From Eimeria necatrix (lineage: Eukaryota; Apicomplexa; Conoidasida; Eucoccidiorida; Eimeriidae): a DNA stretch of 57,508 nucleotides. The DNA lies in contig NW_013652479.1 of assembly GCF_000499385.1 (NCBI RefSeq), forward strand, positions 1 through 57,508. The letters run 5' to 3'. The notes below the pieces were generated by a model. The model saw only the letters and a program-made list of their open reading frames with translations, was not told the DNA's origin and did not search any database. Of the stretch, positions 1 through 11,504 are shown one piece after another. The first letter of the stretch is position 1. Every line of letters starts with the position of its first letter. The position numbers and the translations under genes were made by a program.

Positions 1-984
1 AGCTTAAGCCACATAATACCTTTCTGGCTTTTTATTTGCAATTCCCATGAAGCGAGAGGCTTGGGAGTCCGTTTTGATGGCTGAGATCGGTCGATCTGGC
101 AGCTGAAACCCTTGCAGTTTTCTTGAGCGCATCCACAGTACACAGTTGCTGCTCCAGACGAAACTTGGATTGGCATTTATGTCTATGGGGGCTCCTGCTC
201 TGCAATTATCAAAGACAAAACCCATTAATCGCTGAAGAACTCTTCATGGGGTTCTGGCGAGTGGCGCTAGAGCTGCTGCAGCAGCGAAATTCAAAAAGTG
301 CTGCAGAGGGGAGTCAACTGCCTAAGTAAAAAGCTGTTCAATAAGTATATTAATGGTGCAAAAAGCTCAATTTTCTGGCGTTTCTGTCTACCGCCACCCT
401 CGGGTTTTCTTCTTGTTCTCGTGGAAACAATCCTTTTCTTGTCTTTCCATTTAAAACTAGACTTTTCCTTGCCTGAGTCCTCAACATCCCCTTCGGACTA
501 TTCCCTAAGTGTTAAGGCGGCCCAAGAAGGCAAGGACAAGTCTTCAGCTTCCCTCGCAAAATGCATTTCCTTGTTTGGTGGGATGCAAGAGCTGCAAACA
601 GTCCTTAATTGAAAATAATATTGTGAAACAAATCTTCAGGAAGCTGCGAAGCTGCTGAATGGTCTTGCTGCACTGCTCTGAAGTGGCTTTCAACTCTTCT
701 GCTGTGATCTGCCGGAAAAGTGTTTGCGTACCCCTAAACTACAGTCATTTCTTGACAAATTATCTTCAGTTTCGACTAAGTGCTTTATTACGCTGAGTAC
801 TTTGATGCGCAAAGCTTCTTGCAAAGCTGCTTGAAGCCTCTAGCCATGGGCTTTACAACCCGCAAAGCTGAAGGGTCCAGTGGGTTTGGTGACATGAGCC
901 TAATTGTGTAGCCATGCAGTACAATTACTTCGTTTTGAGTCTTTGGATGGCAATTTGAATGGTTCGTTGAATTGCTCAGCCGGG
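1..984. other. Left-edge stretch, no firm gene
   Basis: No gene can be fixed here. On the minus strand two frames stay open and look protein-like. One continues past 985 down to about 796 and includes VIVLHGYTIRL and LDPSALRVVKPMARGF. The other lies at about 640-735 and includes QITAEELKATSEQCSKTIQQL, a helix-like piece. They may be alternative or extra 3' exons of the minus-strand gene that begins at 985, but splice phases could not be made to agree. The plus-strand open frame at 298-612 has no recognisable features. Confidence 0.3.
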
Positions 985-1966
985 TCAGCCAATGGCAAAC
1001 TCTATGAACTTGGGGTTCCGGTAAATGAATAACCCGCTACAAATCTAAATTCAAAAGATATCTCAGCGTTTAATGGCTGTGATTCAATGGATCTGCCTCC
1101 ACTTTTTTTGTGAAAAAGATACGGATCGAAGGTTCGATCTCCCCTCAGCAATCGACGACAGCCCAAAGCGTACGAACTAACAGTCCTACGCTGTTTTGAA
1201 CGTGTGAATGCAAGCGAGCCAGGAACGTGCAACCCAGACTTTGTTTTTCGCATCTACTGTATTTACAGTGAAGAGCTACGTACGTATTTGCCCCCTCATT
1301 TCAAAAAAGAAGTCTATTTCTCTCAGTGGCTGCCTGGCAATCTCGCCGAAAGTTTGCCACTTCTTCAAGTTTTCCTTTTGTTCAAAACCACCTACTGTTG
1401 AAAATAGCAGTAACTATGGGTTTAATTCGACAAATTCTAGCCACTGCACCAGACTTTGAAGTCAGAGCGACAAAGCAACGATAAAAAGTTCTGAGTGTGA
1501 ACAATGTTCTTTAAGCAAAGGCAGGCTCACGGCGTCTAATAGTGTTCAACTATAGCTTTTCGCTAAACTCACTGCTACGTGGCTGCATCAATTGCAGAAT
1601 TGTGCCTAAGCTTGAATTGTTTCACTCCCAAGGTGACTGTGCAGTTTGTTTCCTGTCTGCCCATGAAGGCCGACTGTACTAAAATTTCTCACGATTTCCT
1701 CCACAAAGATGAGTAGCTCAAGAGTCGAACCGGAGAGTGGCCTTCTAAGCCGCAGGGGTTGGAAACGGGCCGCGTACTGAAGTGCTTTCTGTGTTTTTCA
1801 CATTTAGAGGACCGTGGGAAAGCTCCCATTTACCGCAGTTCGCAACTGGGGTTAGCTCAGGCAGTCAACAACGGCTCGTTGCGGGTCTTAAGTTACTCCT
1901 CTTTGACCGAAAGAAACGCAGAAAACTATTAACAGTTCCGTCTAACACTCCACGCAAAATTTTCTC
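985..1966 (-). CDS. Unrecognised multi-exon gene, 3' part
   Basis: Family not recognised. Four exons can be chained with matching phases on the minus strand: 1966-1934, 1776-1680, 1394-1280 and 1036-985, the last ending in TGA. The protein contains KILRGVLDGT, then STLELLIFVEEIVRNF, then FEQKENLKKWQTFGEIARQ, then REIDFFFEMRGQIRTG, and ends IYRNPKFIEFAIG. Acceptors are convincing (TTCAG, CAACAG, TTGTAG). The donors are weaker: GTTAAT, GTACAG and GTAGCT. The composition is helical with charged and aromatic residues, and no signal peptide or membrane segment is visible in this part. Upstream exons probably lie between 1970 and 3300, for example around 2631-2852, but were not resolved. A rival reading of the last exon in another frame stays open to about 796. 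The gene would be divergent from cytochrome c. Confidence 0.5.
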
Positions 1967-1984
1967 CTGGCGGTCAATTGCCCA

Positions 1985-3355
1985 TTAGTGCTCATCTGGC
2001 TACCTGCTATATGCCACATACCCCCAAGTCTGGTTTTACAGCTGACTGGTCTCTTCCCGTACGCAGCCGTTGTTGTTCCTTGTTGTTTACCTTCATTTTT
2101 TCTATAGGGCCTTCAGTTTTTCTATAGGGTGGCTCACAGAGCTGCATATGAGTGTCCGTTGTTTGGGTTCATCTGATGTGGGTTCTTCGGGTGCTCCCGT
2201 GAACCCTCTGGTATGCATTCACCAACGAGGTCCCCAACTGTGTATCAGCATGAAGTAATGCCCACTAATGTGAAGTATGCTTCACTTTGGACGAACGCAT
2301 AACAATCCTGACCTGCAGTATGCCAGTTCCCTGCTGCAAGTCTAAGCAGATGCTTATTTCTGGCCACCGAAAAGCCTTCAACACCACACAAACCGGTGCG
2401 CACATTTATAAAAGGTGAGTACTAAGCTTTGTAGAGCCAGTACACTTTGAGAAGACCATAATCCAAATGTCTTTCCGCAGCAACGGAGCTCTTTGCGTCT
2501 ACTGCTAGGCATGGCGGCCAGGTATGGCTGCCGTGCCCAGTCAGCCGAGCCACCCTTAGAGACCTGCCCTTCTCTATATTCTACAACAAACTTGCACTTT
2601 TAATGTTTTTCATTTATTCTATAGAGCGTCTCATGGCCATTTAAGTGCTGTACTACTGTGCAAGGCCCTAAAGCCCACCAAGTCTGCGTTTCGAAGAGAC
2701 TTGCAAGCGCCAGAGGAAAATGGAACAAATCCCACATAGTGCAATAATAGGATATATTGCATGGGATCAGCTGCTTCATTTAGGATGTGAAGATTCCACG
2801 CAGTGGATAAAATTGGAAAGTGCAGCACTCCCTGTAGGCCTTCACTATTCATAGTCCGCTTTCTGTGCTTGAACGACTTTGGAACAAATTCGTTCTTGTT
2901 GCTATGTACAGAAACTCATTAAATGCCACAAATTCATGTTTTGTAACTGTTTTCTTCTCGGGCTGCCATTCAGTGTTTACTGTGGCGGTAGAGAAATGTG
3001 TTTCGCTCAGGAGATTGCCGCCCCTCCTGGGTCGCTGCTTCGTCCCTCCTTAGCCCCTACTGTCCGTCAGGCATTTGCAGTTAATTTTCCTAGGTATTAT
3101 TGACAGTTTACGGCCTTATATTCAGGGTTTACTGTTTAGAATTTGCGGCAATGACGGCAAATAAGCCACAGTGGCAGTATGTAAAGCCACACTGATACAT
3201 AGCATGCATGCAGGGCGTCTGTCAATGTACCTCTTGTACCTTCGCGCGGGAACATCCACGAAGTGAGGTGAAGGAAATGAAGAGTTGAACTTGTTGCCCG
3301 AGTTCAATTAAAGTGAAATCTGGTCATTGTTGTAGTACTCAAGCTGCACGTGAAA
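1985..3355. other. Region upstream of cytochrome c
   Basis: Presumed to hold upstream exons of the minus-strand gene and the promoter and 5' leader of cytochrome c. A minus-strand open frame at 2631-2852 includes KSLRNADLVGFRAL and could be an exon; it was not tied to its neighbours. A short direct repeat, ttctatagggc/ttctatagggt, lies at about 2100-2130. No RNA gene was seen. Confidence 0.3.
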
Positions 3356-4113
3356 ATGTCCCGAGCTGAGCCGGATGTCACAGTGCCTGCGGGCGACCCC
3401 AAAGCTGGAGCGAAGGTTTTCAAGGCCAAGTGCGCCCAATGCCACACAGTTAACAAAGGTGAGGGATTTAAATGCATATTTAGGGCAATTTGCGCGCCTC
3501 ATATGTGGAAGGGCAGCTGCCAAGAAGGCACAGAAGCTGCTCATGTACATTACGCAGAGGCCAGAAACCTGAGAGCGTGCCTCATCACCCCACAGTAGCT
3601 TCTTTTCCCTAAATGGAGATCAGACTTAATTCTCTTCTGATTGAATTAGGGCCCGCTTTCCTTGCGGCTCATAGGGCAGAGAGCGGAAGGAGGCGCGTTT
3701 TCTCGCGGCTGCTGAGCCCGCGATTTCCTTATGAATGGCTCTCGGAGTTTTGCCTCTCAGTCGCTGCTTTGGGCTTGCGCTGTCACACGATGTCGCTCCG
3801 CTGCTGTGCTCCTGCATACTTGAATTAATTGTGTTTCTTAATCTGCGCGTTTACTCCCCTTTGTGCAGGCGGCGCCGCCAAGCAGGGCCCCAACTTGTAC
3901 GGGTTTCTAGGCCGCGCTTCCGGCAGCGCCGACTACCCGTACAGTGAAGCAAACAAGAACAGCGGTATTGTATGGTCTGAGAAGCACTTGTGGGAGTACT
4001 TGGTGAATCCCAAGGCATATATTCCGGGGACGAAGATGGTGTTTGCGGGCATTAAGAAAGAAACAGAAAGAGCGAACTTGATCGCCTATCTTGTAGAAGC
4101 AACCAAACCCTAG
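3356..4113 (+). CDS. Cytochrome c
   Basis: Soluble haem protein of the mitochondrial intermembrane space that carries electrons from complex III to cytochrome oxidase. Two exons, 3356-3458 and 3869-4113, are joined inside a Gly codon (AAAG|GTGAGG ... TTGTGCAG|GC) and give 115 residues, the usual length. The haem attachment motif CAQCH is at residues 26-30 (covalent cysteines 26 and 29, axial histidine 30). The distal ligand is Met91 in PGTKMVFAG. The conserved stretch from [11 protein letters not shown] to [16 protein letters not shown] is intact. The first ATG (3356) is used; the in-frame GTG at 3350 is not a likely eukaryotic start. There is no cleavable presequence, as expected for this family. 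The gene is divergent from an unassigned minus-strand gene. Confidence 0.97.
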
Positions 4114-4554
4114 GCGAAGTGAGGCGGCTGCTCACAGATCAGAACTGGAATTCCAACGCCACCGTTTCCAGGCCACACGTGACAGGAGCAGGCAAACACT
4201 GCTGATCACACACTGATCGCTCTTTGGTTTCGTGGAAAGAAACGAAAGAGGAACAGTGATAGTCTAAAGGTGCATTTTGCTGCAAAGCGCTCGCGCGCTT
4301 TTGATAATGCATACGCGTCTCGTTCTGGGGCCAGTCTTTTATTTTTTATTTAGACCAATATGTCTTTTAACGTGTACATGGGCAAATTTTGTTCGAGTTT
4401 GTTGAACTAGAACATTGCAAATTTTCTCATTACTCAAGGACAGGTAGCAAAGCGTGCTGCACCGCAGGAGGGAGCGATCTGCAGAAGTGTCCTCAATCCT
4501 TGTTCAGCCTTTGAAGTGGAAGGACAAGGAACAGACTCTAGTTTTTTCGCATAC
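4114..4554. other. Convergent 3' intergenic gap
   Basis: Lies between the stops of cytochrome c (+) and the EF-hand gene (-), and should hold both 3' UTRs and polyadenylation signals. Nothing else was recognised. Confidence 0.6.
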
Positions 4555-7500
4555 TTAGTGTTGCTTAATTCTGCTAAGCGTCTCCGCCATTGGCACCACT
4601 TTTCCTGAAGAGCAGTTCAAATCAGATCCAGTTTCTCTTGGCTTTGCAGAGTGCTCTAGTGGCCCGTTGGAAAGTGTACTTGTGGAGAAGTGCACGCTTT
4701 TGTGCACGTAGGAACAGCTTTTCTTTTAGCTTAAAGCGTGCGACGCATGAAACAGCGAGTGCGCTTAGGCAGGGGAGAGTTGCTGCTGTTTCCCCTTCAC
4801 TTGACTTTGCCTTGAGGGGTAGCTAATCTGCGCATTCTGAAGGATGCTTCATAGGGTCGTTGAGTACTGTGTAGTGGAACTTACCGTCGCGGTAGTAGAC
4901 AGACTCTGATATTTCTTCGAGGTTGCCTTGCTGAGACGAACCCTTAATAGGAGGGTCAATGGCATGCAGTAGAGGTCTGTATGCGACTTCCTGTAGGTTG
5001 CCTTTGTCGCAGAGCCAAAGGCAAAGCTGAGGGGACATCAAACAAGCAAATGAGCAAGTTGTAGTGAAGAACCTTAGAGTGAGAGTTTACTTGATGGTTT
5101 CAGGTGAGAGGTGTCCATTCGCTGCCACTATCTTTTTGGTGGCTGTTTCTGTGAGCGCGTGCATATATTGTTCTGGGGCTTCTACAGTGAAAATGGACCA
5201 AAAGTATTTCTTTCTGGAAGCGCGGTGTCGCGAGTATTTTGGACATCGTACTCCTGATATGGAGGGTATGCTCTTTTTAATTTAAAAAGTCCATTGGTAA
5301 TTTATAACACTCACTAGATTTAACTCTTCTTCATTGACGGGCAAGTCGAGCATTCCAAGGATGCGCCAGAGCTGTCGCCGTGTGACGTGCTGGCTGCAAA
5401 TGTTGCAAGCGGGAAGATAATCATACACGCACAACGAAAAATTAGGGGGGAAATTTAGCTACGTCATTAGCTTCTTCTTCAGCGCAATAAGAACTGGACA
5501 AAGGGTCTCAGCTTCTACGGTCTACCTCCCTTAATGCTTGAATTTACTCCATATTTCATCAACATCTCTTGGAGCAATGCTAATTAATGCAGACGCGCAT
5601 CTGCTGTTGCTTCGCTTACGTGCATCTTTTGTCGAAGTCTTGAAATGTTGGAAGCAAGACTTTTCTAGTTTGTTTGACTTTGAAGGCGAGTCGTTCTTGC
5701 AGTTCTCTTAATCGGACCTGCAGCACAGCAGGTTTCTCTGTTGAAGTGCCAAGCCGAGATCAAACAAAAGCGAGGCCGAACAGTGGCAAAACGGCAAAAA
5801 TGCGTTTAGTGACGAGAACGAAAGTCTTCTACTGATTATGACTCCTTATTAGGCAGTTAAATGAGTGCAGATCAGCAGAAGATCTGGCAAATTTTTGCCT
5901 CTTCGTTTCTTGTGCTTGCTCGTTTGTGTACACGATTTTGTACTTGTGCATTCAATTGGTGTGTATGTGGCGTGTGTTCGTGCTAAAGCTTTTGCTTCGT
6001 GCGCGCGTGCAGTTATACGCCTCTATGACGGTGCTGTTTCTGTGTGTGTGTGTGTGAGTATGTCCACCTCATGCCCTTTTTCCGTGCATTTGTGGAGTTA
6101 AATGCCTGCATGAAGTCGCTGATTTCTTGTTAGGAGTTGGCAATAATTATCTTGTTTGGAGTTGGCAATAAATCTTGTGTTCTCTACTTCCAAGCATAAA
6201 ACCAGTAAAGCCAACTTACAAGCTCCTCTTGAGTCATCGGCGTTTTATCCTCTTGTGCGCTTCTCAACTCCGAGGGCGTTTGTACTGGCACCACCCTAGT
6301 GGGGTATTGTTGCGCCTCCTAAGTCCACGTACGTTCAATGAATTCGCTGTGTCTGGCTTAACAGATGAAGAGAGCCTCACAAGGTGTTTTGGAGCCACTG
6401 GAGTAGCTTAACGATCCCGAGAACTCAGTTCATGCAGCGAATTACAAGTTCACGTTACGAATCCAAATAAAATTATGCAGAAAATATTGGTGAATGCTCT
6501 CATGTTTTCGTCACCACCACTCTCTTTTCATAATTATGTGGCATCTCGGGCATTTTAACCATTTTCATGTCAAAAGACTCAAAGAATCTCAGTTTACTGT
6601 CCCAAACTGCAGTGAGGTGAAGCCTTGCCGGATTGCCGAGGCTAGCTTCAATTTGAGAGCAAAGTGCATCGTAGGCAAACATTCCGTCAGCTCGAACGAA
6701 CTGCTGCAGGAGTCCTTCCCAGTCACTCTGCAGCAAAGCGCGATAGCACTACGCACAGTGTAATGGCTGATTGTCGTTAGACATTCGTCAGTGAGGAACG
6801 CAGTCAAATAAGCAGGGGGTGGGCGCCTTCGCGCCATAATAATACTTCCTGTTTTTTCTGTTGATGGCGCCAGCTGCGCTTTCTACTTCTATCCCGCCCG
6901 CAGATCTCCTAAATATCTTTTGCTTTTTATATTCAGGGCAGCTGCCGCTAACCTCGCTGAGGTTTATCCTCAAAACGGACAAGAGCACAGCATGCGCCTG
7001 ATCCTTCGTACAAACACCTTTTTCTAAGCCGTCGAAGTCTCTGAAGCTTTCTCTTAGAGGCAGCTGACCCGCAGCCACTGCAGTCTGCACCACATTGTAA
7101 TAATGCATGAGTCCACTTTATTCTGTCAGGCTAGTTCGTGCTCGGCAGATTACATCAGACAGCTGTACGTAAAAGTGGAGAGTCAGGTAGGCATTGCCGC
7201 ATCGAAGTAGTGATGCATTGTGAAGCCGACAAAAAAAAGCAAGTCGCAAACAGTCAGCGCCAAATTTTGCCACCACCCACGGGTACCCTAAAATGCTAAG
7301 CGGCTTAAAAGGCACACGAAACCAAAGGGACAAAAACACAAAAACAGAGCTTATTTCCTTTTGAGCAAAAGCTTGAGCGTGTGTCCTAGGCAGCGTTGAA
7401 GAAACAGTTTCCAAGCCCATGACCCTAGGCCCAAACCCCAAGAGTCCTCTTAAAAATGCCCCGATTGGAAATGAGCTGTTACTATTGTCAGTTTGATGTG

Positions 7501-9136
7501 AATGGCCATTTACCTCGATCTTTTGCACAGGCAACTTCTGCTGCCCGGCCCAAGTCCTGGGCGGGACGCCACCAGGAACACTGGTGATACTTCTCGCGCT
7601 GGCTGTCCCTGGCTGTGCGCCAGACAACTGCGAATTATTTTTATTTGTCCTTGCCGGTTTTTCATATGTTAGTCGGGGACCATGGAAGACCAATGAAGAG
7701 TCCTGTGGAGCAGCAGGGGGGCCTTCTATGAGAAAGCGCAGTTTGTTGCAGTCTACCAAACCGTCGTTCGTGGACACCAGCCGGCCAAGTTGACGCACTT
7801 CTTCCTCAGTGAACTTGTCTGAAGGGAGAAATCATTACCTCTGTCTTGGTCATAAGGCGAAAACATATGCAGAATTGTGGAAAGTGGAGGATATAGCACT
7901 GGCAACAACGGTGGCAGTTACAAGAGCAGTAATGGCATATAGCACTGGCAACAACGGTGGCAGTTACAAGAGCAGTAATGGCAGTCACACCAATGATAAT
8001 AGCTGTATTAACAAAACTATTCTTTCTTTACCAGAGTGTTCAGTTGTTTGATCCAATTTAGCCACCCAGCATTCGTGCTTCTTGCAGGAAAAGCAAAAAA
8101 TGCTCAAAAGTGGGCTGCCATTTATCCGCACGCGCCGTTGAGAGTGCATAGCTGTTCGTGCCTCCATCTGTTTGTGCAAGCTTATTATTTATTTGCACCA
8201 GATTTGTAGCCCTTTGTTAGGCCCATTGAACAGGTTTTTGCATGCTTGCACCCATGACGTTTGCGTTCTGCCGTGTGAAAGTGCTCGCCGGCTCACTTTC
8301 TCTGAAGGCGATTGGAAAGGCCCGTTCATATTCGGATAACGTAATCTTCCCAGTATTGTGTTTGTCAAAAGGAGCAAAAAAAGCCCTTAAATTGAGTTTT
8401 CGTGTCTTAGTTAGCAACCGCAACTGCTCGACAGCTGCTTTTGCGAGTGCCATCTCCGACGCCTCCAAAGACACTTCGGGTACGGGCAGTAATGCCTCGC
8501 CTGTATTTCAAGGCAGACGATTAAGAGTGTATTTGCATGGCTGTGCGTGACCTACATGGACTAAAAGAAAAGAGGTGTTTTTAGGATGAAGGGGTCTCCA
8601 GATGACTACACAATCAAAAGCAGAATACAAAGTGCAACGAGAACCTGATCCTTGAAGAACAGTTCTGGGTTCCTCTATGCTTATGTAAATGCAAACGACC
8701 AAGCTTTGGGATCTATTTGAAGGGATTAACGGTTTACAGGTTTGAGTTACGCTTTGTGTTCTGAGTGCAAATGAATCTAGGTAGAGGTTTGTGGCGAGTG
8801 GTTTAGTTTGCCTGGCTCTGGAGGCACTATGTATGGATTCTCTTCAAGGCCAGACACTCTGAAAACTTGATTGACTTCTTCGCAAAATTCTCTATACTTC
8901 ATTTCTCCCGTTTCGTAGAGCTCGTGCCTCTTAGCTAGGCATTGGGCTTCCGCATCTGATAGCGTAATCCCTGCAACGCTCATTGCTCTGTGAAATTGCG
9001 ATACAGAAATAAGACCGTGGTTCAGCTTGTCAAAAGGCTTCATGAAATCGAGAAGACGGTTTGAATGCGTGAACACAATGCGCCGGACTTTGTCCAGTGC
9101 AAGAAAATACATTTCTTCGTTGTCTAGTTGCGTCAT
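4555..9136 (-). CDS. Multi-EF-hand protein, EFCAB6-like
   Basis: Probable calcium-sensor or structural protein made of serial EF-hand-like helix-loop-helix units. Ten exons in consistent phase: 9136-8812, 8500-8297, 7818-7514, 7084-6953, 6727-6608, 6318-6220, 5717-5620, 5393-5315, 5026-4885 and 4604-4555, giving about 517 residues. Successive units read FMKPFDKLNHGLISVSQF, FFAPFDKHNTGKITLSEYE, FRDFDGLEKGVCTKDQ and FQDFDKR...VTRRQLW, each followed by a second hand such as ETGEMKYREFCEEV, NDGLVDCNKLRFLI, ADGMFAYDALCSQI and DKGNLQEVAYRPLL. Many loops lack the full set of acidic ligands, so several hands probably do not bind calcium. This pattern is typical of DJ-1-binding-protein/EFCAB6 relatives found in flagellated eukaryotes. 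The first intron appears to use a GC donor (CAG|GCAAAC). The 6608/6318 junction is the least certain. An upstream first exon cannot be excluded. Confidence 0.82.
7891..7982. repeat. 46-base tandem duplication in an intron
   Basis: Two identical head-to-tail copies of a 46-base unit (7891-7936 and 7937-7982) starting atatagcactggcaacaacg. They lie in the second intron of the EF-hand gene (7819-8296), so no coding effect is expected. A useful length-polymorphism marker. Confidence 0.9.
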
Positions 9137-10233
9137 GTTGCCTGTTCGACTCGAAAGTGACTCCACTTATATCTTGAAGTCTATTTAGCAGGCTTCCTAA
9201 CTTAGCTCCGCTTGCTAATTGGTTTAGTGCCCAAACGCTCTGTGGGGAATCGCTTGGCTGTTGGTCTGGCGCCAATGCACAGTCAGCGGTTTAGCGCTTC
9301 CGGCCTCCGAATTAGTCAGATTTTCCCATGCATGACAGTTGAGCGGAACAATATCCTCCCACTTATTCTGCTAGGGGAAACGTTGGTGGGTCTGCAGCGG
9401 CGCGCTTTGCAGCCGACGTTTCAGTCACATGCAGCGAGCACTGCATCGTGCGAGTAGCATTGAGGATATGACGGCTAATTCTTCCCTGCTGGGGCAGAAG
9501 CTTAAAAATCAAGAGGCTGGACGCAAAATTTCCAGACAGCGTAGCCTTCCGGGACGTGGGAGTGTCCTCTCTTACTGTCAGGTTATGTAAATGCAATGGT
9601 GCAGCGGAAGAATTCTAAGCTTCCTTGGTACACATACAGTACTGCATTCATTTCAACAAATACCAGCCAGTATGAATTCTTTTTTGGGTGCAAGAACCGT
9701 TTGTTAGTTCTTCGATTGGTACTATTTGAGTTCCAAAGAACCCTCAGCTACTTCGAGGCCAAGGCGAGGCTGCACAGGGTATTTGTCCACGAATGGAAAT
9801 ACGGGCTGCGGTCGCACTATTTACCCGATTTTCCATCTCTGCGGTCTAATTAAAAATTTCCGTATAATATATTGAAGTTGTGAGATGCTTGCATTCGGTT
9901 TCAGACTCCCACCCCCGGAGTGACCTTGCTCTGCGGCTCCTCGCGAAACCTTACTTTTCCTCCTACTCTGTGCAAATAGATTTCTCAATCTTTTATTTTC
10001 TCAAATATCATTCATTATCTTTTGCCCTAGGTCTCATGCAGCCGGGCTCCATTCCGCGCCTCTCTACCCTTCGGATTGAGCTAAATATTCCAGCATGCGC
10101 TTTCTGCTCATGCAGCTTTCCCTCGTGAAGCGTGTTTCTAGAGTTCGATCTGTAGGGAAAAACCACGGATCCTTCCTTCAACATGTGCCGACTTAGGTCC
10201 AAAAATGCTACTGGCCCTCAGCGTATGTGGCAC
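9137..10233. other. Gap between two minus-strand genes
   Basis: Should contain the promoter and 5' leader of the EF-hand gene and the 3' UTR of the gene ending at 10234. A minus-strand frame just upstream of the EF-hand start includes WALNQLASGAKLGSLLNRL and could be an unrecognised upstream exon or leader sequence. The plus-strand frame at 9596-9853 has no recognisable features. Confidence 0.35.
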
Positions 10234-11278
10234 CTACACAGCACTCCAGCTGCTGGCCGTCTGAAGCAGCGAGTAGCTCGATGGACGCTCAACACTGCCA
10301 ACTTCCGCAATGATAGGTTGCAGAAGGCATCTCAAGATACCCATCGTTTGTCCAGTGACTGCATTATGTTGTGAAAGTCGCAACGTCTGTGTCGAAATGT
10401 GGAAATGTTCTCACCACCTCGGCACAGAGACTCCATGCACCTGAATGTTGCATTCGCCCGTTCGCTTCTCATGGAAGCCCTGTGAAGAAGACAGGGAACT
10501 ACATGACCCATCACATGAACCACGTTGCGTTCTCTACCTCAGCAAAAATAGCCAACCGAGCACCAGTGCTCTGTCCTAAAGCAATCCCACAGATGCCGTC
10601 AACGGGAAGATAGCTGATATGCGGAAAGCCAGGTGATGAACACATTTTCTGGAAGGAGAAACACTAAGACGATGTACATCTATACTGCTGGTAGCACTGC
10701 GAAGGGAAATCTAGCCAGTCACTGGGAGCCCTTTCCAAATGTTTTCAAGTTGCCCTGTTTCCTTCACCTTTCTCATTAACCTAGAAGAAGGAACCATGAT
10801 TTTGTTTCTCATTTCGTTGTCAGGGCTATTATGCTTGGTTTCACCTAACTGCGGTGTGCAGCAATCTGCGTGTGCGCCTTGACCCTTTTGCCTAAAGCCT
10901 TCACCTGGTGCTACAGGAATACTTCAGAGAACAAAAAGGAAGAGAAGTGATATGCACTGGCCAGAAAATAAACAAAAGCCCCCTGTTATTAGAATGAGGG
11001 CACTGAAACCTTGGGGAGTCACTGCTGCCCCTGTGTGAAACCTGTGTGAAACTTAAAACAACAGATACTGAAATGACCTCTATGAACGTGAACCACAAAT
11101 TCTCGCGTGCATTTACGACACAAATATGCTCCAACGCCACTTCCTCAACGCGTCTCGAACTCTGACTCAATATGCACCTCAGCTCCAAAGAGTAAAGAAT
11201 GGCGTACTCATAGTGGCTGCTTTCCTTATTCGTAATCAAAATACTGGAGCAATTCCAGAATCGATCGTAGACCCTCAT
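10234..11278 (-). CDS. Unrecognised multi-exon protein
   Basis: Family not recognised. The last four exons chain cleanly in phase: 10921-10723, 10648-10538, 10479-10441 and 10386-10234 (TAG stop). Acceptors are strong (CTCCTTCCAG, CTTCACAG). The protein runs through GETKHNSPDNEMRNKIMVPS, RKVKETGQLENIWKGLP, then SPGFPHISYLPVDGICGIAL, LAIFAEGFHEKRTGECNIQ, and ends GSVERPSSYSLLQTASSWSAV. The ISYLPVDGICGIALGQS segment looks like a folded hydrophobic core. A probable upstream exon opens at ATG 11278 (MRVYDRFWNCSSILITNK), but its donor was not fixed, so the N-terminus is provisional. The gene ends 1.1 kb upstream of the EF-hand start and lies downstream of ferrochelatase on the same strand. Confidence 0.55.
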
Positions 11279-11504
11279 CTCCTGCCTACTTTCTCACGCA
11301 CAAGTTAAGAAGGCACGAGGTCTTCACTATGCGCCGTCAATCGTCCTTCTTCGAAATGCAGCACGAGGAAAACTGCATAACTTCAGGACAGCAGGTCTGC
11401 ATGTCTTGGGAAATCCGAACGGGTTCCTTCAGTCGTGTGTTGTTTGGACCCATTTTGGGCACGATGCATGCCACAATGCATACCAAGGCGTCTAAAGCTT
11501 ATCA

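Noticed and set aside
1700..1760. tRNA-like string with GGTTCGACTC on the minus strand
   Set aside because: The T-stem halves do not pair and no acceptor stem or D-arm fits; the stretch is better read as an exon of the minus-strand gene.
3350..3355. GTG upstream of the cytochrome c ATG as a start codon
   Set aside because: Nuclear eukaryotic genes start at ATG; the ATG two codons later has the normal family N-terminus.
5193..5460. Plus-strand exons reading MDQKYFFLEARCREYFGH and LSPCDVLAANVASGK
   Set aside because: They are antisense to, or adjacent to, EF-hand exons that chain in perfect phase on the minus strand; the plus-strand phases do not join.
6030..6062. Short (tg)n microsatellite in an EF-hand intron
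   Set aside because: Too short and ordinary to be informative.
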